This document shows positions 6,131 to 12,962 of a stretch of 14,732 bases of DNA, one piece after another. Where the stretch lies: contig DRGF01000167.1 of assembly GCA_011050175.1 (NCBI GenBank), forward strand, positions 1 through 14,732. Reading direction: 5' to 3'. Position 1 is the stretch's first letter, and every line of letters begins with the position of its first letter. Made by a program: the position numbers and the translations under genes. The DNA is from Thermococcus sp. (lineage in GTDB: Archaea; Methanobacteriota_B; Thermococci; Thermococcales; Thermococcaceae). The notes beneath the pieces were generated by a model. It saw only the letters and a list, made by a program, of their open reading frames with translations, was not told the origin of the DNA and did not search any database.

Positions 6131-6730
6131 ATGGTAGACCTAACTGAGATGTTAGAGCCCTACGTGCCCTACGTACTTGGAGTGGCGGTCGTAGTTTACT
6201 TCGCATACCTAACGGCCAACAGAAAGAAGTTCCGGAGCGCTGCCGTTATAGCGATATCCGCGATGATGGCAGCAGTGGTGGGCGTTGCCACTGGATCCAT
6301 CAAAATAACCGTCCCAGCAACCGGCGGCTATCTCAACTTCGGCGACACGATGGTGATGTTCTCGGCAATGGTGTTCGGACCGGTTGTCGGCGTCTTCGCA
6401 GGCGGCGTTGGTTCGGCCCTCGGTGACATCCTAGCGGGTGCTCCAGGATGGGCACCGATAACGCTCGTCGTCAAGGGGCTTGAGGGCCTCGCCGTGGGAT
6501 ACCTGGCCAGGAGAAGCGACAACGTCTCGATGCTCCTTATAGCTGGAGTAGTCGGCGGGATAATAATGATAACCGGCTACTTCCTGTTTGAGGCTTACAT
6601 GTTCGGAGTTGCATTAGCCCTTGAAGAAGTTCCGGTCAACATCCTCCAGGCCGTTACCGGAGTTTTAGTCGGCACCGGACTGGCACAGGCAATAAAAAAG
6701 AGGTATCCAGAGGTCACGGACCTCATCTAA
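6131..6730 (+). CDS. ECF transporter S component (substrate-binding membrane subunit), substrate unknown
   Basis: A 199-residue integral membrane protein with about six hydrophobic segments (roughly 11-28, 36-55, 72-93, 107-126, 133-158 and 169-188). The stretch YLNFGDTMVMFSAMVFGP (67-84), followed by GGVGSALGDILAG (91-103), is characteristic of the ECF S-component fold. Such proteins bind a vitamin or cofactor precursor and use a shared EcfA/A'/T module encoded elsewhere. No riboswitch is recognisable upstream and no biosynthetic gene is adjacent on the same strand, so the substrate cannot be assigned. The start ATG 6131 follows GGTGG at 6121-6125; an in-frame ATG at 6107 lies inside the promoter repeat and is rejected. 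It ends overlapping the convergent A-domain gene by 4 bp (CTAA, 6727-6730). Confidence 0.8.
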   Translation: MVDLTEMLEPYVPYVLGVAVVVYFAYLTANRKKFRSAAVIAISAMMAAVVGVATGSIKITVPATGGYLNFGDTMVMFSAMVFGPVVGVFAGGVGSALGDILAGAPGWAPITLVVKGLEGLAVGYLARRSDNVSMLLIAGVVGGIIMITGYFLFEAYMFGVALALEEVPVNILQAVTGVLVGTGLAQAIKKRYPEVTDLI

Positions 6731-7011
6731 ACGTCCAGCTTCTTCAGCTCTTCCCACATTTCATTTTCCTCGAGGAGAGGCTCGACAGAGATTCTTCTTG
6801 AGGCCCTCTTCATCTGGCCGAGGTACTGTGAATCCGCAACGACGGCATCGTAGCCGAGCTCCTCTATCTTGTATATCCTAAGCTTGTACTCTCCAAGCAC
6901 TTGGCCGGTGTACTTCAGGAACTCGGGACCGACTAAAATCACATCAGGTTCAAGACCCTCTTCCCTGAGCTCCTGGATGGCTCTGTTCAGGAGGTCATGT
7001 ACCTCCCTCAT
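6727..7011 (-). CDS. HK97-fold A-domain protein (truncated 'family 4' encapsulin-like), partner of deoC
   Basis: A 94-residue protein. The pattern is an N-terminal helix (1-19, [19 protein letters not shown]), then [12 protein letters not shown] (23-34), then [20 protein letters not shown] (42-61), and a C-terminal [11 protein letters not shown] (72-82). I recognise this as the family of P. furiosus PF0899, whose solved structure resembles only the A-domain of HK97-type phage capsid protein. A large survey of encapsulins grouped such proteins as 'family 4', encoded next to metabolic enzymes in Thermococcales; I recall that deoxyribose-phosphate aldolase is one of those enzymes. Here the gene begins 17 bp inside the deoC 3' end, with GGAGG nine bases ahead of the ATG. 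The two are therefore one transcript and translated together. Whether it forms a shell, a scaffold or a smaller oligomer is not established by the sequence. Confidence 0.75.
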   Translation of the reverse strand: MREVHDLLNRAIQELREEGLEPDVILVGPEFLKYTGQVLGEYKLRIYKIEELGYDAVVADSQYLGQMKRASRRISVEPLLEENEMWEELKKLDV

Positions 7012-7681
7012 TCCGGAGCCCCTCCACGATCTTTATTCCACTCGACGTTCCAATCCTCGTAGCGCCTGCCTCTATCATGGCAACGGCCTGCTCGTAGGTT
7101 CTTATTCCTCCGGAGGCCTTAACGCCCATCTCCGGACCAACAACCTTTCTCATCAGCCTGACGTCCTCGACCGTGGCGCCTCCCGTTCCGAAACCGGTCG
7201 AGGTCTTCACAAAGTCGGCCCCTGCCTCCTTTGCCAGCTCGCAGGCCTTGACCTTCTCCTCCTCCGTGAGGTAGCAGGTCTCGATGATAACCTTAACGAG
7301 CGCACCCCTTTCATGGGCGACCTTGACGACCTCGGCTATGTCGTTTTTCACGTACTCGTAATCCCCGTCCTTGAGGGCACCTATGTTGATGACCATGTCG
7401 AGCTCGTCGGCACCGTCTTCCAGCGCTTTCCTCGCCTCAAAGACCTTGACCTCCGTCGGAGTCGCCCCAAGCGGGAAACCGATAACACTGGCTACCTTGA
7501 CGTCTGCACCCTTTTCGCGGAGATACTCCCTTGCCAGCTTGACCCTGTACGGGTTGACGCAGACTGCGTAGAAGCCGTACTCAATGGCCTCATCGCAGAG
7601 CCTCTTAATGTCCTCAGCGGTAGCGTAAGGCTTGAGGTTTGTATGGTCGATATACCCCGCAATATCGATGTGATCAGCCAT
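6995..7681 (-). CDS. deoC: 2-deoxyribose-5-phosphate aldolase (DERA)
   Basis: A 228-residue class I aldolase of archaeal size. It interconverts deoxyribose 5-phosphate with glyceraldehyde 3-phosphate and acetaldehyde in nucleoside catabolism. Catalytic residues are visible. Lys159 in FVKTSTGFG is the Schiff-base lysine, and Asp95 in ELDMVIN and Lys188 in VKASGGIRT complete the triad known from E. coli DeoC (D102, K167, K201). The N-terminal IDHTNLKP and the phosphate-binding GGIRT (191-195) and GTSSG (211-215) are also intact. I chose ATG 7681: GGTGAT lies 4 bases upstream, whereas the in-frame ATG at 7687 overlaps that site. Its 3' end overlaps the A-domain gene by 17 bp. It has its own TATA box at 7712-7721. 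Confidence 0.95.
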   Translation of the reverse strand: MADHIDIAGYIDHTNLKPYATAEDIKRLCDEAIEYGFYAVCVNPYRVKLAREYLREKGADVKVASVIGFPLGATPTEVKVFEARKALEDGADELDMVINIGALKDGDYEYVKNDIAEVVKVAHERGALVKVIIETCYLTEEEKVKACELAKEAGADFVKTSTGFGTGGATVEDVRLMRKVVGPEMGVKASGGIRTYEQAVAMIEAGATRIGTSSGIKIVEGLRNEGGT

Positions 7682-7710
7682 TCCCATCACCCGGTAACTA
7701 CTCCACTCCA

Positions 7711-7722
7711 ATGTATTTAGAG
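7711..7722 (-). promoter_or_regulatory. deoC operon promoter (TATA box)
   Basis: On the minus strand CTCTAAATACAT spans 7722-7711. A start near 7690 would give a leader of about 10 bases before the GGTGAT site. The remaining gap to 7851 holds three copies of CTCCGG/CCGG-type sequence and an AGGTTT/AAACCT hairpin, with no gene. Confidence 0.45.
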
Positions 7723-7823
7723 CTTTTCTCCCCAAAAATGCGTAAGTCTCCGGAAAATATGCGGACTTTGTTTTGGAATTCCGGCAATCTCCGGTCCCAT
7801 CTCCACGGAACGGGAAGAAATAC

Positions 7824-7841
7824 AGGTTTTTGAAGAAACCT
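7824..7841 (-). terminator. Weak hairpin after the 102-residue gene
   Basis: AGGTTT (7824-7829) and AAACCT (7836-7841) form a 6-bp stem with a 6-nt loop, ending 10 bases after the stop codon at 7852. On the minus strand it is followed by GTATTTCTT, so a weak terminator is possible. Confidence 0.3.
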
Positions 7842-7851
7842 CAAAGGGATG

Positions 7852-8160
7852 TCACCGGGCATCCAGCCGCTCAAGCACACGGAGGAACCTCTCCGCAACA
7901 CCCTCCTCGCCGAACACCGGCGTTTCCTTTCCCTCCAGGATTCTGCATAGAACCTCCACCGCTCTGTCCCAGTTCTCCTCGAGGTGCTTCCCCTTCGAAA
8001 TCGGATTTCTGAGAACGTGCCATCTCCCCGTTGGAGGGTCGTAGAAAAGCACCCTGGGGATGTAGTCCAGATCCATGAACGTGTTGTCCAGGCTGAGCTC
8101 TATTCGAAAGCCATCGACCTCGACGAAACCATCCTCGCGCAGTTGTCTCTTCCAGTCCAT
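7852..8160 (-). CDS. Hypothetical protein, 102 residues, probably leaderless transcript
   Basis: I do not recognise this family. The protein is soluble and acidic, with no membrane segment or signal peptide. It opens with MDWKRQLREDGFVEVDGF, a beta-rich middle (RIELSLDNTFMDLDYIP, then LFYDPPTGRWHVLRNP) and a helical C-terminal half (WDRAVEVLCRILEG; VAERFLRVLERLD). The pattern could be a small alpha/beta domain that binds a ligand or partner. Evidence for a real gene: a TATA-like GCTTTTAAAC (minus strand 8190-8181) sits almost exactly 25 bases before the ATG at 8160, and there is no ribosome binding site. Together these fit a leaderless mRNA. The promoter overlaps the 3' end of the upstream CGP-CTERM gene. 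The alternative is that it is cotranscribed with that gene. Confidence 0.62.
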   Translation of the reverse strand: MDWKRQLREDGFVEVDGFRIELSLDNTFMDLDYIPRVLFYDPPTGRWHVLRNPISKGKHLEENWDRAVEVLCRILEGKETPVFGEEGVAERFLRVLERLDAR

Positions 8161-8179
8161 GTGGGAAGGTTGGAGGGGA

Positions 8180-8191
8180 GGTTTAAAAGCT
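8180..8191 (-). promoter_or_regulatory. TATA box for the 102-residue gene
   Basis: GCTTTTAAAC on the minus strand (8190-8181), about 25 bases from the start codon at 8160, predicts transcription starting at or next to the ATG. Confidence 0.45.
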
Positions 8192-9408
8192 CATCTCCTC
8201 CTCGCAAAGGCAGCCAGCAACGCCAGCAGGGCCACTATCCCCGGCCCGCATACCTCCCCTTCAGCCGAACCGGACGTTGTGGCAGAATCTTCCGAAGGGG
8301 GCTTAGTTAGTGTCGGCCCGACGTAGGCCGTCCCGTTCGGGAGCTCGTACGCGGGAACCTCGCTGGTGAAGCACCTGACGAGGAGGGGGTTGAGGCTCTC
8401 ATCGTAGGGTATCCATGCGGAGGTGCCGTTCTCCGTCTCGTACCAGCCTATGTGGGAGTTGTGCCCCGCGTTCCCCCACTCCGCAGCCCGGAGAACGCCC
8501 TCAACGTCCGATTCGTCCATCCGGAGGGCGCCAGTCTCAATCAGCCAATCGAGCTCGGCTTTTAGGGCTTTGGAGGCGCTGACCTCTGAGGGATCCAGCG
8601 AAGGGGAAAGCCGGGTTACGGAGGTCTTGACCAGCGTCAGGGAGACGTCGCAGGAGATGCCGAAGGCGCTGAGGAAGTCCTTGACCGCCGCGTTCACCTC
8701 GCCATCGGACCTGTTCACAGCCTCAACCTCGAGCTCGAAGTACCCCGCCCGGATCACCTTGGACGGATCAACCCCGTGCTCCCGCAGGCAGGCCTCAAAG
8801 GCGTCGTTTGGCTTCCAGGTGCAGAGGCCGTTAACGCAGCCACAGCTCGTCAGCGAGAGGCAGTTGTACCAGGGCTTATAAACACAGGGGGTTATTATCT
8901 CCGTGGCTTCCTTTCTGGGGGCGCACACTTCTCCGGAACAACCGCCCGTGGCGCAGTCCCTGTCCGAGGTGCACTCGTTTCCAGCAACAGGTTTCAGGGC
9001 TATCGTGACGTCGTTGCGAGCAAAGGTCAGGTTGTCTATCTTTTTCCAGCCTATAGCCTTCAGCTTTTCAAGCGCATCGGCCGTTATTAGAAGCGAGGCG
9101 TTGAAGGTTGTTTTGGTCAACACTGTTTCATTCCACTCCACGGGAACCTGAACCCTCAGGTGGGGGCCGTCGCTGGCGTTCCAGAGCATGACGATGAGCC
9201 TCTCATCGTAGTGGGAGCGGAAGATGAATGTGCCGTTCTCAACTATCGCGTTGTGAAGGGCGCTGAAAGCCGGATAGGGCACGTAAACTATTCCAGGTTT
9301 GTTCAGAACGACCTCAACGGCGTAAGAATCTGCCGGGTTGATGCAGGCCTTCACAACGGGAGCAGCCGTGAACATCAGGAGCATGATGAAGGGGATAGCT
9401 TTCCTCAC
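8191..9408 (-). CDS. Secreted Cys-rich CGP-CTERM surface protein
   Basis: A 405-residue exported protein. The N-terminus RKAIPFIMLLMFTAAPVVKA is a typical signal peptide (positive start, hydrophobic core, A-x-A-like cleavage near residue 22). The middle (about 146-207) has a Cys-rich block, CTSDRDC, CSGEVC, ITPC, YNC, SCGC and GLC, resembling the 'eight-cysteine-cluster' domain known in Thermococcus surface proteins. The C-terminus has a Ser/Thr linker (~366-380). It is followed by CGPG and a hydrophobic segment ending RRR (387-405). This is the CGP-CTERM signal, a presumed lipid-anchor/processing tag confined to Thermococcaceae. The function is unknown; a surface-attached, disulfide-stabilised domain is inferred. 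Start GTG 9408 is 6 bases after GGTGA; GTG 9414 touches that site and is rejected. It is divergent from enolase. Confidence 0.82.
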   Translation of the reverse strand: MRKAIPFIMLLMFTAAPVVKACINPADSYAVEVVLNKPGIVYVPYPAFSALHNAIVENGTFIFRSHYDERLIVMLWNASDGPHLRVQVPVEWNETVLTKTTFNASLLITADALEKLKAIGWKKIDNLTFARNDVTIALKPVAGNECTSDRDCATGGCSGEVCAPRKEATEIITPCVYKPWYNCLSLTSCGCVNGLCTWKPNDAFEACLREHGVDPSKVIRAGYFELEVEAVNRSDGEVNAAVKDFLSAFGISCDVSLTLVKTSVTRLSPSLDPSEVSASKALKAELDWLIETGALRMDESDVEGVLRAAEWGNAGHNSHIGWYETENGTSAWIPYDESLNPLLVRCFTSEVPAYELPNGTAYVGPTLTKPPSEDSATTSGSAEGEVCGPGIVALLALLAAFARRR

Positions 9409-9437
9409 AACCACTCACCGGTAATAATAGGACGAAC

Positions 9438-9447
9438 GGATATATAC
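9438..9447 (-). promoter_or_regulatory. CGP-CTERM gene promoter (TATA box)
   Basis: GTATATATCC on the minus strand (9447-9438) lies ~35 bases before the GTG start at 9408, with GGTGA at 9419-9415. Confidence 0.55.
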
Positions 9448-9484
9448 GCGTATTCATCGCTTCAGCCGAAATTGAAGCTAAAAC

Positions 9485-9493
9485 CTTTATATG
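9485..9493 (+). promoter_or_regulatory. Enolase promoter (TATA box)
   Basis: CTTTATATG at 9485-9493, preceded by a purine-rich AAAAC stretch suitable for BRE. The predicted start, ~9515, lies within the TGM-like element. Confidence 0.6.
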
Positions 9494-9505
9494 CCCTCTA
9501 GAGAA

Positions 9506-9522
9506 TATCACTCGAGGTGATT
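9506..9522. promoter_or_regulatory. TGM-like operator (Tgr/TrmBL1 type) at enolase
   Basis: TATCAC (9506-9511), five bases, then GTGATT (9517-9522) match the Thermococcales glycolytic motif TATCAC-N5-GTGATA in 11 of 12 positions. It lies downstream of the TATA box, the position described for repression of glycolytic genes by Tgr/TrmBL1 when sugar is absent. The right half doubles as the ribosome binding site (GAGGTGAT), so part of the match is expected for another reason. Confidence 0.6.
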
Positions 9523-9525
9523 GAG

Positions 9526-10818
9526 ATGGAGAACCCGTTTGAGATAACCGGAGTTGTTGCCAGGGAGATACTCGACAGCAGGGGAAACCCAACCGTCGAG
9601 GTCGAGGTCTACACGCCGGTGAGCATGGGGCGCGCCGCGGTCCCGAGTGGTGCTTCAACCGGAACCCACGAGGCCCTTGAGCTCCGCGACGGTGGAAACC
9701 GCTACCACGGAAAGGGCGTTAAGAGGGCCGTCGAGAACGTCAACAAGATTATCGCACCCGAAATCATCGGCATGGACGTAACCTGGCAGAGGGATATTGA
9801 CACACTCATGCTCGAACTCGACGGTACCGAGAACAAGAGCAACCTCGGTGCCAACGCCATGCTTGGCGTTTCTCTGGCCGTTGCCAAGGCCGCCGCCAAC
9901 GCACTCGGCCTCCCGCTCTACCAGTACATCGGCGGAACCAACGCCTACGTCATGCCGGTCCCGATGAGCAACGTCATCAACGGCGGTGTTCACGCCGGCA
10001 ACGAGCTCGACTTCCAGGAGTTCATGATAATGCCAGTCGGCGCCAGCTCCTTCAGGGAGGCCATAAGGTGGGTCAGCGAGACCTACCACGTCCTCAAGAA
10101 GGTCATTGCCGAGAAGTACGGAAAGAACGCGGTCAACGTCGGTGACGAGGGCGGATTTGCCCCGCCGATGAAGGAAGTTACCGAGCCGCTCGACGTCCTC
10201 ATCAAGGCCATTGAGGAGGCCGGCTACAAGCCCGGCGATGAGATTGCCTTCGCCCTCGACGCCGCTTCCAGCGAGTTCTACGACGAGGCAAAGGGCAAGT
10301 ACGTCGTCAGTGGAAAGGAGTACGACAGGGGAGAGCTCCTCGAGCTCTACAGGGAGCTCGTCACGACCTACCCGATAGTCTCCATCGAGGACCCGTTCCA
10401 GGAGGAGGACTGGGAAGGCTTCGCCATGATCACCAAGGAGCTCGGCAGCAAGGTTCAGATAGTCGGAGACGACCTCTTCGTCACCAACCCGAAGAGGATA
10501 AGGAAGGGCATCGAGATGGGTGCCGCCAACGCTCTCCTCCTCAAGGTCAACCAGATTGGAACGCTCAGCGAAGCCATTGATGCCGCTTACACCTCATTCA
10601 GGGCCGGCTACGGCGTCGTCGTCTCCCACCGCTCAGGAGAGACCGAGGACGCCACCATAGCCGACCTGGCGGTTGCCCTCAACGCCGGCCAGATAAAGAC
10701 CGGTGCTCCAGCCAGAAGCGACAGGAACGCCAAGTACAACCAGCTCATAAGGATTGAGGAGGAGCTTGAGGGCATCGCGGTTTATCCGGGCAGGAAGTTC
10801 CGCAATCCGTTCCTCTGA
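9526..10818 (+). CDS. eno: Enolase (phosphopyruvate hydratase)
   Basis: A 430-residue enolase of family length. It converts 2-phosphoglycerate to phosphoenolpyruvate in glycolysis and gluconeogenesis. Metal ligands Asp245 (FALDAAS), Glu288 (IEDPF) and Asp315 (VGDDLF) are present. Glu209 in GDEGGF, Lys340 in LLKVNQIG and His368 in VVSHRSGE are the catalytic residues, and SGAST (41-45) is the mobile loop. The N-terminal domain spans about 1-135 and the TIM barrel the rest. I chose ATG 9526, which has GAGGTGAT at 9514-9521; the in-frame GTG at 9517 is inside that site. The gene stands alone, with a TATA box, a TGM-like operator and a terminator at its end. Confidence 0.98.
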   Translation: MENPFEITGVVAREILDSRGNPTVEVEVYTPVSMGRAAVPSGASTGTHEALELRDGGNRYHGKGVKRAVENVNKIIAPEIIGMDVTWQRDIDTLMLELDGTENKSNLGANAMLGVSLAVAKAAANALGLPLYQYIGGTNAYVMPVPMSNVINGGVHAGNELDFQEFMIMPVGASSFREAIRWVSETYHVLKKVIAEKYGKNAVNVGDEGGFAPPMKEVTEPLDVLIKAIEEAGYKPGDEIAFALDAASSEFYDEAKGKYVVSGKEYDRGELLELYRELVTTYPIVSIEDPFQEEDWEGFAMITKELGSKVQIVGDDLFVTNPKRIRKGIEMGAANALLLKVNQIGTLSEAIDAAYTSFRAGYGVVVSHRSGETEDATIADLAVALNAGQIKTGAPARSDRNAKYNQLIRIEEELEGIAVYPGRKFRNPFL

Positions 10819-10842
10819 GCCCGACCCTGGGCTTCTTTTTTC
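10818..10842 (+). terminator. Hairpin-T terminator after enolase
   Basis: AGCCC (10818-10822) and GGGCT (10829-10833) form a 5-bp stem with a 6-nt loop, followed by TCTTTTTTCT. The stem touches the last base of the TGA stop codon. Confidence 0.55.
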
Positions 10843-10895
10843 TCTTCCTGTTTCTCTTTGGAGCAACATCTTCTTCCCACCTTTGTCCAGAAAGA

Positions 10896-10904
10896 GTTTA
10901 TATC
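10896..10904 (+). promoter_or_regulatory. Radical SAM gene promoter (TATA box)
   Basis: GTTTATATC at 10896-10904 predicts a start near 10930 and a leader of ~35 bases ending in GAGGTGAG (10955-10962), before ATG 10967. The rest of the 148-bp gap after eno shows nothing else. Confidence 0.5.
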
Positions 10905-10966
10905 ACCTTATCTCACATTTCTCTAGTAGAATTCGCATGTAACTCCCCCCTTTAGAGGTGAGCTAA

Positions 10967-11794
10967 ATGAGAAAACTCAAAATCTACATTCCAGGCGTTA
11001 AATTCCCCTCTGTCTCGCTCACGGGAAACTACTGCGCGCTTAACTGCGCCCACTGCGGGAGGCACTACCTTGAGGGCATGAGGAAGCCCAAGAAGAAGGA
11101 GCTCCTTGACTTCTGCCTTAATCTTGAGCGCTCCGGTGGTGTTGGATGCCTGCTGAGCGGCGGTATGGACTCCCGCCTGAAAGTGCCTATCGACAAGTAC
11201 GCGGACGAGCTGAGGGAGATTAAGGAGAAGACCCGCCTCAAGCTCAACGCCCACGTCGGGTTCATAGACGAGAACGATTTGGACTGGCTGAGATGGGTGG
11301 ACGTCGTCTCCCTCGACTTCATTGGGGACGACGACGTCATACGGCGCGTCTACAGGATAGACAAGACGGTTGATGATTACCTGCGGATAGTTGAACTCCT
11401 AACCGAGAACGGAATCCGCGTTGCACCCCACATAACGGTAGGCCTCGACTTCGGAAAAATCCACTGGGAGTACAGGGCAATAGACCTGCTGACGGAATAC
11501 CCCATAGACGTTCTCGTGCTGGATGTGTTCATCCCGACGAAGGGAACTGAAATGGAGAGAGTTCCAAAGCCGGGCGTGGAGGAGAGCCTGAAGGTCGTGA
11601 GGTACGCACGCGAGAGGTTCGGCGGGGAGCTGAGCATAGGCTGCATGCGTCCGACCGGAAAATGGAGGCTTGAGTTCGATAAAGGGGCAATCCTGGCGGG
11701 GGTTGACAGGCTGACAAACCCGCCGAGAAAAGTTATTGAATGGGCAAAAACGGTGAGGGACCTCGAGATAATCTACGAGTGCTGTGTGATGTAG
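10967..11794 (+). CDS. Radical SAM protein, candidate LipS1/LipS2-type lipoyl synthase subunit
   Basis: A 275-residue radical SAM enzyme. Cys23, Cys27 and Cys30 (CALNCAHC) form the CxxxCxxC motif that binds the SAM-cleaving [4Fe-4S] cluster, and LSGG (63-66) is the usual SAM-binding 'GGE-like' position. The body is a partial TIM barrel. Further cysteines (50, 61, 226 in GCMRP, and a C-terminal CC at 272-273) could ligate a second cluster. Such proteins (COG1856) were annotated as biotin synthase homologues. Two T. kodakarensis members, LipS1 and LipS2, together insert the sulfurs of lipoate and each carries two [4Fe-4S] clusters. I recall one of them (TK2109) lying close to enolase, which fits here, but I cannot tell which subunit this is. 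It is a monocistronic gene convergent with the Lrp regulator. Confidence 0.7.
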   Translation: MRKLKIYIPGVKFPSVSLTGNYCALNCAHCGRHYLEGMRKPKKKELLDFCLNLERSGGVGCLLSGGMDSRLKVPIDKYADELREIKEKTRLKLNAHVGFIDENDLDWLRWVDVVSLDFIGDDDVIRRVYRIDKTVDDYLRIVELLTENGIRVAPHITVGLDFGKIHWEYRAIDLLTEYPIDVLVLDVFIPTKGTEMERVPKPGVEESLKVVRYARERFGGELSIGCMRPTGKWRLEFDKGAILAGVDRLTNPPRKVIEWAKTVRDLEIIYECCVM

Positions 11795-11858
11795 GGCTCA
11801 CCCTTCCTCGCATCATCATAAAATCAGAAAGGAGAACGCCGATCATCGCCCCAAGTCA

Positions 11859-12311
11859 TCACAGCTCTTCCTTCACCGTGACGAACGACACCATCGTAAC
11901 CGTCTGACCGACGCCTTTTATTTCCCGTAGCTTGTCTACGACTATATTTCCAACGGCCTCCGAGCTCGGGGCGCGCACCTTTATGAGCAGGTCCCATTCG
12001 CCCGCTATTATGTGGACCTCATAGACCCCCTCAAGGGAAGCTATCCTCTCAGCAACCTCCCGCTGGCTCAGGCCGGAATCGGGCTCGTATCTGGCCAGTA
12101 TAAACGCTGTCGTTCCGAGGTCAAGCTTCTTGTAGTTGGGCTTAACCGTGAACTTCTCGATGACGCCGTCCTCGACCAGCTTCTTGATGCGGTAGTGGAC
12201 GGTGGTTCTGGGTATGCCGAGCTTCTTGCTGAGCGAAGCTATGTTCTCCCTGGCGTTCTCCTTGAGTTCCTTCAACAGCTTCAAATCGGTGGCATCAAGA
12301 GTGTTTGCCAT
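11859..12311 (-). CDS. Lrp/AsnC family transcriptional regulator
   Basis: A 150-residue feast/famine regulator with the standard two-domain layout. The N-terminal winged helix (6-60) has a recognition-helix region SLSKKLGIPRTTVHYRIKKL (27-46). The C-terminal RAM ligand/oligomerisation domain (about 65-145) has GEWDLLIKVRA (104-114), the ligand-cleft motif of the family. Start: ATG 12311 has AAGGGGGT just upstream and gives the typical MANTLDATDLKLLKEL; an in-frame GTG at 12347 would add 12 unlikely residues. Targets are unknown. A weak palindrome TTGTACAA just upstream could be an autoregulatory site. Candidate remote sites are the 13-mer at 4611-4623 and the palindrome at 4631-4648. Confidence 0.9.
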   Translation of the reverse strand: MANTLDATDLKLLKELKENARENIASLSKKLGIPRTTVHYRIKKLVEDGVIEKFTVKPNYKKLDLGTTAFILARYEPDSGLSQREVAERIASLEGVYEVHIIAGEWDLLIKVRAPSSEAVGNIVVDKLREIKGVGQTVTMVSFVTVKEEL

Positions 12312-12329
12312 CGCGACCCCCTTCGTCAC

Positions 12330-12354
12330 TTGTACAACTACAACCATAATTTTT
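12330..12354 (-). promoter_or_regulatory. Lrp gene promoter with TTGTACAA palindrome
   Basis: Minus-strand AAAAATTAT (12354-12346) is the likely TATA box. TTGTACAA (12330-12337), an 8-bp palindrome with partly symmetric flanks, lies about 10 bases downstream, near the predicted transcription start, and could bind the regulator's own product, as Lrp proteins often do. Confidence 0.35.
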
Positions 12355-12366
12355 GGAAGGATGGGT

Positions 12367-12921
12367 TTATTTAAGATTTTCCTTTAGCCACTCTGAAAAG
12401 GCCTTTAAAGCCCTTCCGCGATGGGATATTGTGTTCTTCTCCTCGGTTGTCATTTCGGCAAAAGTCCTGTCGAATCCCCTCGGCATGAATATCGGGTCGA
12501 ATCCAAAGCCGCCTGTTCCGCGCTTCTCCCTTGTTATCTCTCCATCCACGCGGCCCGTGAACAGGTGAGCCTCACCGTCCCAGTAGGCCACGACGCTCTT
12601 GAAGTGTGCCATCCTGTCCGCGACGCCCTCCATGAGCCTAAGGATGCCATCTATTCCGATTGTCTTGTAAACGTAGGCCGAGTACACGCCAGGGAAGCCC
12701 TTCAAGGCCTCGATGAAGAGTCCGGAATCATCCAAGAAGAACGGGCCGTCTATCCTTTCAGCGAGCCACCTAAGGCCGTATTCAGCCACTTCCTCGAGTG
12801 TATCCGCCTGTATCTCAGGGTACTCGACCTTGAGCTGGTAGACCTCAACGCCGATGGGCTCGAAGTACTTCCTTGCCTCCTCAACCTTTCCAGGGTTAGA
12901 AGTGATAAAAGCCAGCCTCAT
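12367..12921 (-). CDS. XTP/dITP pyrophosphatase (RdgB/HAM1 family)
   Basis: A 184-residue house-cleaning enzyme. It hydrolyses ITP, dITP and XTP to the monophosphate plus pyrophosphate, keeping deaminated purines out of DNA and RNA. Motifs: TSNPGK (7-12) for nucleotide binding, DDSGL (64-68) with the metal-binding acidic pair, GFGFDPIF (138-145), and SHRGRA (166-171), the His-Arg base/phosphate contact. The length is normal. The start at 12921 follows GGTGAT; a TATA-like GTTTTTATT at 12959-12951 (minus strand) precedes it. The upstream adenosine-kinase-family gene ends 41 bp away. Confidence 0.93.
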   Translation of the reverse strand: MRLAFITSNPGKVEEARKYFEPIGVEVYQLKVEYPEIQADTLEEVAEYGLRWLAERIDGPFFLDDSGLFIEALKGFPGVYSAYVYKTIGIDGILRLMEGVADRMAHFKSVVAYWDGEAHLFTGRVDGEITREKRGTGGFGFDPIFMPRGFDRTFAEMTTEEKNTISHRGRALKAFSEWLKENLK

Positions 12922-12950
12922 GCCATCACCAGAGGGGGGAGAAGAAAAGA

Positions 12951-12960
12951 CAATAAAAAC
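12951..12960 (-). promoter_or_regulatory. Pyrophosphatase gene promoter (TATA box)
   Basis: GTTTTTATTG on the minus strand (12960-12951) lies ~35 bases before ATG 12921. The T-rich stretch may also serve the upstream gene as a terminator. Confidence 0.4.
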
Positions 12961-12962
12961 CT

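Noticed and set aside
6869..7720. 283-residue open frame on the plus strand, opposite deoC and the A-domain gene
   Set aside because: It is the shadow of two clear genes on the other strand; composition is Ser/Arg/Leu-rich with no domain pattern.
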